DNA of 51,514 nt from assembly GCA_030655535.1 (NCBI GenBank), contig JAURVK010000074.1, positions 1-51,514 on the forward strand, given 5' to 3'. The notes beneath the pieces were generated by a model, which was not told the DNA's origin, made no database searches, and worked only from the letters and a program-made list of their open reading frames with translations. The position numbers and the translations under genes are program-made. The DNA comes from Methylobacter sp. Lineage in GTDB: Bacteria > Pseudomonadota > Gammaproteobacteria > Methylococcales > Methylomonadaceae. Each line of letters opens with the position of its first letter. The first letter of the stretch is position 1. Shown here in pieces: positions 45,126 to 51,514 of the stretch.

Positions 45126-46271
45126 ATGAATTCACCGGGCAAAAAACCCCTCATTATCATCATCGGCATTGCGCTGATGGTTGTCGTTTATTTTTTCACG
45201 AAACAGCCGGATTTTGTTGATGTTGAAATCGTCACGCTTGAACAAGGCGAGGTGAGGGCGACGGTATCCAATACCCGCGTCGGTACGGTTAAAGCCTGTA
45301 GACGCGCCTATTTGGCGCCTGCAACAGGCGGACAGGTTGCCATGCTGCATGTCAAAGAAGGCGACAGCGTCAAACAAAACCAGTTGCTGCTGGAGGTCTG
45401 GAATAAAGACCTGAAAGCGCAAGTCAAATTGCAGGACGCTCAAATCAGGGCCAACCGGGCATCGGCCGAACAAGCCTGCCAACTCGGCGCAGGCGCTGAA
45501 CGCGAGGCCGAGCGTTTGTCGCGTTTGCAAAAATTCGATCATATCGTTTCCGAAGAACAGGTCGATATTAAAACGACCGGCGCACGCGCCAAACGCGCAT
45601 CCTGCAACGCAGCCCTTGAGGCCATCGCCGTTAGTCAGGCCAACCGCGGCGCGGTTCAGGCCGCCGTCGAGCGTACCCTGATTATTGCGCCTTTCGACGG
45701 CACCGTGGCTGAAATCAATGCCGAGTTGGGGGAATTTATCACGCCGTCGCCGCCCGGCATTCCGACTTTGCCCGCCATCGATTTGCTGGATGTCAGCTGT
45801 TTGTACGTGTCAGCGCCGATTGATGAAGTGGACGCGCCGCAGATCAAAACCGGCATGAGCGCCTGCGTGTCGCTGGATGCTTTTGCTGAAAAGCGTTGTT
45901 CCGGCACGGTAAGCCGCATCGCCCCCTACGTGTTGGAAAAAGAAAAGCAGGCGCGCACCGTCGAAGTTGAAGTTAAATTAACCGATCCGAAAGATCTTAA
46001 AGGGCTGCTGCCCGGCTACAGCGCCGATATTGAAGTGTTGTTAGCCAGTAAAGCTCAGGCGCTCAGGGTGCCTGCCGAAGCGGTGCTGGAAAATAACCGG
46101 GTTTTGGTGATGCAAGAGAACGGCTTGCTGGAAGAGCGCCGCTTTAAACCGGGTCTGGCCAACTGGAATACCGTGGAAGTGCTGTCGGGCCTGAATGTCG
46201 GCGACAAAGTGGTGTTGTCGGTAGGCCGGGAAGGCGTCGTTGCAGGCGCCTATGCCCGCGAACAAAAATGA
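45126..46271 (+). CDS. MacA/HlyD-like periplasmic adaptor of an ABC efflux system
   Basis: A membrane-fusion protein anchored by an N-terminal helix (PLIIIIGIALMVVVYFF). Seen: a biotinyl-lipoyl-like domain (LAPATGGQVAMLHVKEGDSVKQNQLLLEVWNKDL), a coiled-coil hairpin rich in alanine, and IIAPFDGTVAEINAELGEFITP, then beta-barrel and MP domains. 381 aa is normal. Three cysteines in the hairpin region are somewhat unusual. Its end overlaps the ATPase gene (ATGA), so it works with the next three genes. Confidence 0.88.
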   Translation: MNSPGKKPLIIIIGIALMVVVYFFTKQPDFVDVEIVTLEQGEVRATVSNTRVGTVKACRRAYLAPATGGQVAMLHVKEGDSVKQNQLLLEVWNKDLKAQVKLQDAQIRANRASAEQACQLGAGAEREAERLSRLQKFDHIVSEEQVDIKTTGARAKRASCNAALEAIAVSQANRGAVQAAVERTLIIAPFDGTVAEINAELGEFITPSPPGIPTLPAIDLLDVSCLYVSAPIDEVDAPQIKTGMSACVSLDAFAEKRCSGTVSRIAPYVLEKEKQARTVEVEVKLTDPKDLKGLLPGYSADIEVLLASKAQALRVPAEAVLENNRVLVMQENGLLEERRFKPGLANWNTVEVLSGLNVGDKVVLSVGREGVVAGAYAREQK

Positions 46272-46927
46272 TACGGCTGGAACATATCCACCGCTATTTC
46301 CAGGTAGGCGAGCAATGCGTTCATGCCTTGAATGACATCAGCGTCACTATCGAAAAAGGCGAATATGTGTCGGTTATGGGGCCGTCGGGTTCCGGCAAAT
46401 CGACGTTATTAAATGTCATCGCCCTGCTAGACCAGCCGAGCTCAGGCCGCTATCTGCTGAACGATCAGCCGGTTACCCAGCTTAGCGATGATGAGCTTGC
46501 CAAAGTTCGCCGCGAAAACATCGGCTTTGTGTTCCAGTTTTTTCATCTGATTCCGCGTCTGTCGGCGGCTGAAAACATTGAAATGCCGATGATACTGGCG
46601 GGCGTAGCGGTCAAGGAGCGCAAACAACGGGTGCTGGAAGCGCTGGCATCGGTCAGCCTGCAGGATCGGAGCTACCACCGGCCGGATCAGCTTTCCGGCG
46701 GACAGCTACAGCGCGTCGCCATTGCCAGGGCCATGATCATGCGGCCTGCGATTTTATTGGCGGACGAGCCGACCGGCAATCTCGACAGCAAATCCGGCAA
46801 GGAAATTATCGAGTTGCTGGAAGGGCTTAACCGGCAGGGCGTAACGTTGATGATTATTACCCATGACCAAAGTTTGGGTGACCGGGCGCACCGCAAAATT
46901 CGCATTGTCGATGGGCAGCTCAGTTAA
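46268..46927 (+). CDS. ABC transporter ATPase, LolD/MacB type
   Basis: The energy subunit of the adaptor-ATPase-permease set. Seen: Walker A GPSGSGKST, Q-loop FVFQFFHLIPRL, signature LSGGQLQRVAIARAM, Walker B ILLADEPTGNLDS and H-loop ITHDQ. The 219-aa size and PTGNLDS are typical of the LolCDE/MacB group. ATG 46268 overlaps the adaptor stop. Substrate unknown. Confidence 0.93.
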   Translation: MIRLEHIHRYFQVGEQCVHALNDISVTIEKGEYVSVMGPSGSGKSTLLNVIALLDQPSSGRYLLNDQPVTQLSDDELAKVRRENIGFVFQFFHLIPRLSAAENIEMPMILAGVAVKERKQRVLEALASVSLQDRSYHRPDQLSGGQLQRVAIARAMIMRPAILLADEPTGNLDSKSGKEIIELLEGLNRQGVTLMIITHDQSLGDRAHRKIRIVDGQLS

Positions 46928-46964
46928 CCCGTGTTCATCGTATGAGCAGTTAAATATGGAAGAT

Positions 46965-47008
46965 GGAGTGCAGGCTTTGCCTGCAAGGGCGGGCAAAGCC
47001 TGCACTCC
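46965..47008. repeat. 44-bp palindromic repeat GGAGTGCAGGC...GCCTGCACTCC (copy 4)
   Basis: GGAGTGCAGGCTTTGCCTGC then AAGGGCGGGCAAAGCCTGCACTCC-type arm; the most perfect copy. It lies between the ATPase and the first permease gene of one operon, so it is tolerated inside a transcript. Confidence 0.85.
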
Positions 47009-47072
47009 GGTTGCTCTGTTTTCCATTATAACGGCAGCGATGCAGAGTAATTACGCCGAATCAGGATAAAGC

Positions 47073-48278
47073 ATGCTCATTAAAGACACATTAACCCAAT
47101 CCTTAGGCGCCATCCGCACCCAGCGCTTGCGTGCGGGCTTGATTGTTCTGGCAATGAGCATCGGCATCGCTTCGGTTTCGGTGTTGACGGCCCTGGGCGA
47201 AAGCGCCCGCCGTTATGTGGTGAACGAGTTTGAAGCCTTGGGCACAAACCTGGTTATCGTGCTGCCGGGGCGCACCGAAACCACGGGCGGACAGCCGCCG
47301 CTATTTGGCGAAACGCCAAGGGACTTGACGCTGGATGACGCCGAGGCCTTGTTACGCAGTCGTCATATTGCCGCCATCGCACCGCTGACTGTCGGTTCCG
47401 CGCCGGTTTCAGCGCAAGGACTGGAGCGCGAAACCAATGTTCTGGGCTCGACCCACGCACTAAGACGGGTGCGCCGTTTGACCGTGGCGCAAGGCAGTTT
47501 CCTGCCGCAAACCGAGATCGATAAGACCCTGTCGGTGTGCGTGATCGGCCAAACCATACGCAAAGAACTGTTTGCCAATCAACCGGCGCTGGGGCAATGG
47601 TTGCGCATCAACGACCGGCGCTTCCGGGTAATCGGCGTGCTGGCATCGGAAGGGCAATCTATCGGCACCGATTTTGACGAAATCGTGATTATTCCGGTGG
47701 CTTCCGCACAGGCTTTGTTCGATACCCATTCGTTATTCAGGGTGCTGGTTGAAGCCAAATCCAAGTCGGACATGTACAAGGCGGTCGATGAAATCAGGGA
47801 CATCATCAAGACCCGCCATGAGGGCGAAGACGACGTGACGCTGATTACCCAGGACAGCGTGGTCAGCACCTTCGATAAAATATTGACCGCGTTGACCCTG
47901 ACTGTTGCCGGTATCGCCGGAATCAGCCTGGCGGTGGCCGGTGTTTTGGTGATGAATGTGATGCTGGTCAGCGTCACGCAACGTACTGCCGAGATCGGCT
48001 TGCTGAAAGCCTTAGGCGCGACCAAGCGACAGCTGCTATGGCTGTTTTTGATCGAAGCGGCCATGTTGTCGCTGGCAGGCGCCTTGCTGGGCGTGATGTT
48101 GGGCTACCTAACCCTTGGGGTGTTGCAGGCTTTTTATCCGGATTTTCCGATGCAATTGCCAAGCTGGGCATTGCTCGCCGCCTTGGCGGTTTCGTTGTTT
48201 ACGGGGCTATTGTTCGGCGTATTGCCGGCCAGAAAAGCGGCCAATCTCGATCCCATCGCCGCCTTGGCAAAGCGGTAA
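47073..48278 (+). CDS. FtsX/MacB-type ABC permease (first of two)
   Basis: A 401-residue permease with the FtsX/MacB layout: one N-terminal helix (RLRAGLIVLAMSIGIASVSVLTAL), a large periplasmic MacB_PCD domain, and three C-terminal helices including LMLVSVTQRTAEIGLLKALGATKRQ. The conserved EIGLLKALGA coupling helix is present. A palindromic repeat separates it from the ATPase; a second permease follows at 48432. Confidence 0.92.
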   Translation: MLIKDTLTQSLGAIRTQRLRAGLIVLAMSIGIASVSVLTALGESARRYVVNEFEALGTNLVIVLPGRTETTGGQPPLFGETPRDLTLDDAEALLRSRHIAAIAPLTVGSAPVSAQGLERETNVLGSTHALRRVRRLTVAQGSFLPQTEIDKTLSVCVIGQTIRKELFANQPALGQWLRINDRRFRVIGVLASEGQSIGTDFDEIVIIPVASAQALFDTHSLFRVLVEAKSKSDMYKAVDEIRDIIKTRHEGEDDVTLITQDSVVSTFDKILTALTLTVAGIAGISLAVAGVLVMNVMLVSVTQRTAEIGLLKALGATKRQLLWLFLIEAAMLSLAGALLGVMLGYLTLGVLQAFYPDFPMQLPSWALLAALAVSLFTGLLFGVLPARKAANLDPIAALAKR

Positions 48279-48290
48279 CGTGCGGGACTG

Positions 48291-48408
48291 TGAAGAATTA
48301 TTTACCACAGAGGACACGAAGAATACGAAGGAAATAATTATGTTAATTCAATGTGTTGAAAACTTCGTACTCTTCGTGATCTCCGCGTCCTTCGTGGTTA
48401 TTCTTTTA
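48291..48408. repeat. dispersed repeat, ACCACAGAG...CTTCGTGGTT family (copy 2)
   Basis: TTTACCACAGAGGACACGAAG, a middle with TTAATTCAATG and AAACTTCGTACTC, then CTTCGTGGTTATTC. Matches copy 1 at 6332-6438 along most of its length. It separates the two permease genes. Confidence 0.8.
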
Positions 48409-48431
48409 ATGTCTACTGAAAATATAATTCC

Positions 48432-49628
48432 ATGCGCTACGCCGACCTGATCTCATTGTCGTACCGGACGGTTATCAGTCACCAACTGCGCTCGGCGCTG
48501 ACCGCGTTGGGGCTGATTATCGGCATCGCGGCGGTGGTCGTATTAACCTCGATAGGTCGCGGCATTCATACCTTTGTGCTGACGGAATTCACCCAGTTCG
48601 GCACCAATCTGGTCGGCGTTCATCCCGGAAAAACCACCACCTTCGGCATGTCGGGCGCAACCATAAGCACGGTCAGGCCGTTAGTTCTAGCCGATGCGGT
48701 CAGCTTAAGCAAAGTGGAAAACATCATTGCCGCATCCCCCATGGTGCAAGGCAATGCGCGAATCGAAGCAGGGGAAAAACAGCGGCGCACCAATGTGCTG
48801 GGGGTCGGTTCTGCGGTGCCGGAGATCTGGAAAATCAAGGTCGTCAACGGGCGTTTTTTGCCGGAAGAAGAAAGCAATCCGCGCGCCTTTGCGGTGCTGG
48901 GCAACAAATTGGCGACCGAATTGTTCGGCACAGCCAGCCCTTTAGGCCGACGCATCAGGATCGGCAGCGACCGTTTCCGGGTCATCGGCGTGATGGAAAA
49001 AAAAGGCCAGATGGTCGGCTTTGACATGGACGACACCATTTACATCCCGGCCGCCAAGGCGCTGGAGCTGTTCGACAGGGAAAGCCTGATGGAAATTCAC
49101 CTGCTCTATAAAAGCAATACCGCGATTGCCGGCGTAGAAAAAGCGATCAAACGAAACCTGATTGCCCGGCACGGCAGGGAAGATTTCACCATCGTCACCC
49201 AGAACCAGATGCTGAAAAGCATGGATTCCATCCTGAACATCCTGACGCTGGCGGTAGCGGCATTAGGCAGTATTTCCTTGCTGGTAGGTTCGGTCGGCAT
49301 ATTAACCATCATGACCATCGCCGTTTCCGAACGCATTTCCGAAATCGGCTTGCTGCGGGCGGTAGGCGCAGAACGCAGAACCATTTTTCAGCTGTTCCTG
49401 TGCGAAGCCCTGGCGCTAAGCGCCGCAGGCGGGCTGTGCGGCGTGTTGTTGGGGATAGCCATAGTCAAGATTCTCGATGCCGCGTTGCCCGCCTTGCCGG
49501 TGGAGCTGGCCTGGGCCTATATCGTTGCGGCCTTTGTGGTCTCGTTGTTGATCGGCATAGCCGCCGGAGTAGCTCCGGCTGTGAAAGCCGCACGGTTGGA
49601 GCCGTTGGAGGCTTTGCGGGCCGAGTGA
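48432..49628 (+). CDS. FtsX/MacB-type ABC permease (second of two)
   Basis: A 398-residue homologue of the preceding permease: N-terminal helix (RSALTALGLIIGIAAVVVLTSIGRG), periplasmic domain, and C-terminal helices with IAVSERISEIGLLRAVGAERR. Two different permeases with one ATPase suggest a heterodimeric transporter, such as LolC/E-type architecture, but substrate is not known. Last gene of the efflux set. Confidence 0.92.
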   Translation: MRYADLISLSYRTVISHQLRSALTALGLIIGIAAVVVLTSIGRGIHTFVLTEFTQFGTNLVGVHPGKTTTFGMSGATISTVRPLVLADAVSLSKVENIIAASPMVQGNARIEAGEKQRRTNVLGVGSAVPEIWKIKVVNGRFLPEEESNPRAFAVLGNKLATELFGTASPLGRRIRIGSDRFRVIGVMEKKGQMVGFDMDDTIYIPAAKALELFDRESLMEIHLLYKSNTAIAGVEKAIKRNLIARHGREDFTIVTQNQMLKSMDSILNILTLAVAALGSISLLVGSVGILTIMTIAVSERISEIGLLRAVGAERRTIFQLFLCEALALSAAGGLCGVLLGIAIVKILDAALPALPVELAWAYIVAAFVVSLLIGIAAGVAPAVKAARLEPLEALRAE

Positions 49629-49662
49629 TTTACGTAACATTTTTACTGAAACATCACCCTTT

Positions 49663-49908
49663 CCTTATAGGCATAGCTATCTACACAAGTTATTTCTCGC
49701 TCTCACGCAAGAGCGTCACTGCTATTAAGTTAAGACATGGACAGGATTGTGGCGGCGACTATTTTGTCGGGTCTACTCCTCATTGCTTTCATTTAGGCGT
49801 GAATCCGCGCCTGACAGTTTTTCAATCGTGCAACGGGAGTGCGAACTTTACTTGCGCTCCAGATGCCAAAATTCAGTAAGACTTGCGTAGATACCTATGC
49901 CTTATAGG
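49663..49908. mobile_element. small non-autonomous transposable element (MITE-like)
   Basis: Nineteen-base terminal inverted repeats, CATAGCTATCTACACAAGT at 49672-49690 and the complement of CATAGGTATCTACGCAAGT at 49881-49899 (17 of 19 match), flanked on both sides by the 9-bp direct repeat CCTTATAGG (49663-49671 and 49900-49908), the signature of a target duplication. The 190-base interior encodes no transposase. A motif CACTGCTATTAAGTTAAG inside resembles CACTGCCATTAAGTTAAGG at about 2474. Confidence 0.75.
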
Positions 49909-50121
49909 TAAACTTCAGTCGCGCACGATGCTGAAAGTATCGTTTTTAAGAGTTGTTATTGGATTTCGTGCGCGCCTGAAGTCGCGGCTCCGAATACCCT
50001 TGACACATTTCTGAACCAAGGCCAAACAATTCTCGCAAAGCTTTAACTGGATCGATAAGCGCCATTTGATAGTGATTTTTGCTGATGAATCGCAAGGCTT
50101 GTGCATCGCTACCGTCGGCAA
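49909..50121. other. unassigned stretch after mfnB
   Basis: Minus-strand frame 49946-50212 overlaps the mfnB 3' end and reads ILIADGSDAQALRFISKNH, faintly like a response-regulator or other small domain, but has no clear start of its own. It may be a gene remnant or chance frame. I see nothing else here. Confidence 0.25.
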
Positions 50122-50811
50122 TTAAGATGCGGTTTTCGATTGATCTATAGCCTGTTTTATTTGCCTGATTGACGAGCCGTTTAATTGCGCTGTTCTGTTG
50201 TGATCCAGACATAATGCGCCTCTGAAACCCAAGTAATCCGGCTGGCAGGGTATCAATTCGGCTATGTCGTTCAGCCTGAGCGAACCGGCCAGTCCGCAGA
50301 GCATAGACCGGTCTTTTGCCAGCCGGACAAATTGCGCAATGTCGGCTTTTGCCATCGCCTGGGTTAAGGAGCCGTTGGTTTTGTTCATGGTGTCTAGCAT
50401 CACGCCTTTGAACCCGGCATTTTTTATCGCATCTATAATGGCAATATCCGGTTGGGTATCGGCGAATAATACCGCTATCAAGTTCATCGTTCGCGGGAAC
50501 GTAGCGAGTTTTTTTAGGGTTCTCTGCCAGTCGCCGCCGGGAAAAAAACCGATTTTGATGTAATCGACGCCGGTTTCGGCCATCTCTGTTACTGCCTGGT
50601 AAACAATTTCAGGCTGCATCGGCAGGTCGCCAACGGTTGCGCTAATGGGGCAACGACCGTTAATCGCAACAACAATGTTTTTGACAATGTCGGTTTCCAG
50701 CGCCCCCAAGGCGCCTAAAGCGGGTTGTTTCAAGTCGATAATATCGACATTCGCGCTTAAAGCCAACAAGGCTTCTTCTACGCTGTTAACGCTGGCGAGC
50801 ATTCCGGTCAT
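50122..50811 (-). CDS. mfnB: (5-formylfuran-3-yl)methyl phosphate synthase MfnB-like
   Basis: Makes the furan precursor of methanofuran-type cofactor from two glyceraldehyde-3-phosphates. In methylotrophs this supports the tetrahydromethanopterin/methanofuran formaldehyde oxidation path. Seen: N-terminal LASVNSVEEALLAL, VDIIDLKQPALGALGAL with the Schiff-base lysine, ATVGDLPMQP, VDYIKIGFFPGG, GVMLDTMNK, LCGLAGSLRLNDI and DYLGFRGALC. Length 229 aa. The upstream DUF447 gene overlaps by four bases, a combination typical of C1-metabolism clusters. Confidence 0.9.
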   Translation of the reverse strand: MTGMLASVNSVEEALLALSANVDIIDLKQPALGALGALETDIVKNIVVAINGRCPISATVGDLPMQPEIVYQAVTEMAETGVDYIKIGFFPGGDWQRTLKKLATFPRTMNLIAVLFADTQPDIAIIDAIKNAGFKGVMLDTMNKTNGSLTQAMAKADIAQFVRLAKDRSMLCGLAGSLRLNDIAELIPCQPDYLGFRGALCLDHNRTAQLNGSSIRQIKQAIDQSKTAS

Positions 50812-51410
50812 TGGCCGACCTCGGTCTTTACCGCAGCATCTCTCTGCCGGTTTGCTGCGTAGTTTTCAATTACCGTCATCAACCAACTCCAGGCCTCCAG
50901 TTCCCTGTCCCCGGCTGTTTTTTCCAGGCCGATACGCAGATAGTCGATTTCGGCTTGTATTTTTTCCAGCGGAAGCATGTTTAACCGGCTGATTAAAATA
51001 GCCGCTTCCAGTACCGAATACTGGGCGCGATTAAAGCCTCTAAAGGGTGCGTGATTGACGCTATGCACGGCTTTGCAGAATAGTTTGGGCCGGGTTTCGT
51101 CTTCTTCAATACGAACCAATTCAATTTCGGTATGTGCCAACGCACAATCAAGCACTTGGCCATCGATTTTTTCCGCCGGTTTTAACGGCCAGTCGCGCCG
51201 CCCGGTCAAACATCCGGCAAACACCCGCACATCATCGCAATAGTTGATCACTGCAGTTTTGCTTGCCAACAGATTATTGAGTGTTGTTGAGGGGCGAAAC
51301 GGCAGGATGATGAATTCGTCTGGCGATCCGGAGGGTATGTGTATGCCCATCGGCGCAATATGCGCCTTGCCTGAACTGTTTTGGGTGATGACTAGGGTTT
51401 CTTGAATCAT
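50808..51410 (-). CDS. DUF447 family protein, C1-cofactor cluster
   Basis: A 200-residue protein of DUF447, present in methanogens and in methylotrophs that use tetrahydromethanopterin. Seen: ETLVITQNSSGKAHIAPMG with a flavin-reductase-like barrel start, INYCDDVRVFAGCLTGRRDWP, and HAPFRGFNRAQYSVLEAAILISRL. The split-barrel look suggests FMN binding (inference). Its exact role is not established. It is coupled to mfnB (overlap of stop and start). Confidence 0.85.
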   Translation of the reverse strand: MIQETLVITQNSSGKAHIAPMGIHIPSGSPDEFIILPFRPSTTLNNLLASKTAVINYCDDVRVFAGCLTGRRDWPLKPAEKIDGQVLDCALAHTEIELVRIEEDETRPKLFCKAVHSVNHAPFRGFNRAQYSVLEAAILISRLNMLPLEKIQAEIDYLRIGLEKTAGDRELEAWSWLMTVIENYAANRQRDAAVKTEVGQ

Positions 51411-51469
51411 GGTAACTTCTTCATAAAATTAGGCGATGTCACCTTTAATGGTGAAAACGGCTGATTACT

Positions 51470-51513
51470 GGAGTGCAGGTTTTGCCTGCAAGCACAAGCA
51501 AAGCTTGCACTCC
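51470..51513. repeat. 44-bp palindromic repeat GGAGTGCA...TGCACTCC (copy 5)
   Basis: Nearly identical to copy 2. It lies upstream of the DUF447 gene at the window edge. Confidence 0.85.
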
Positions 51514-51514
51514 T

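Noticed and set aside
49400-49879. 159-aa plus-strand ORF running from the second permease into the MITE
   Set aside because: First half is out of frame with the real permease; second half is element interior with no recognisable transposase.

Overview
The window looks like chromosome from a gammaproteobacterial, type I (Methylococcales-like) methanotroph. The evidence is a hopanoid locus built around a squalene synthase and squalene-hopene cyclase, a methanofuran-type C1 cofactor gene pair (mfnB and a DUF447 gene), copC/copD copper genes, and gammaproteobacterial housekeeping pairs (fabA-fabB, nlpD-rpoS, prfB near lysS). No rRNA, tRNA, CRISPR array or complete insertion sequence was recognised. 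The genus is inference; only the gene content is seen.

Layout. 0.1-6.3 kb (+): a PilZ protein, birA, coaX, a SpmA/SpmB-type membrane protein, mtaB and apbE. 6.5-9.8 kb (-): a YcgN-type cysteine-cluster protein, a PHP phosphoesterase and an MsbA-like ABC exporter. 9.9-20.2 kb (+): slt, fabA-fabB, ttcA with a SAM hydroxide adenosyltransferase, prfB with its programmed +1 frameshift, a two-gene ATPase/DUF4276 cassette, then lysS. 20.2-22.5 kb: gloB and a DUF2845 protein (-), a small secreted protein (+) and a terminator with possible structured RNA. 22.7-34.8 kb (-): a long co-directional run in transcription order sqs, shc, hpnG, hpnN, hpnO, copC, copD, dxs. 35.2-38.1 kb (+): the divergent hpnH, hpnM and mlaA. 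38.1-41.5 kb (-): apt, rpoS, nlpD and a DnaJ-domain membrane protein. 41.6-43.5 kb (+): mobB-moeA. 43.5-44.9 kb (-): yjdM and an orphan secretin-like protein. 45.1-49.6 kb (+): a MacA-like adaptor, an ABC ATPase and two FtsX/MacB permeases. 49.7-49.9 kb: a small non-autonomous element. 50.1-51.4 kb (-): mfnB and DUF447.

How genes work together. Dxs feeds the isoprenoid pathway, Sqs joins two farnesyl diphosphates, Shc cyclises squalene, HpnH adds an adenosyl side chain, HpnG removes adenine, and HpnO probably aminates the side chain to aminobacteriohopanepolyol. HpnN, HpnM and MlaA are envelope lipid-traffic proteins. CopC/CopD sit inside the same run, which is suggestive in an organism that probably depends on copper for methane oxidation.

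The most unusual signal is repeat biology. At least six families of short palindromic elements are scattered through the window. Two have entered reading frames: a roughly 53-bp ATCGCC...GGCGAT element forms protein tails or loops in TtcA, a CopD-like protein and squalene-hopene cyclase, and a 24-bp CATGCAG-type unit lies in the adjacent rpoS and nlpD genes. The other accessory item is the ATPase/Toprim-like cassette between prfB and lysS, which has the look of a PARIS/OLD-like anti-phage module.
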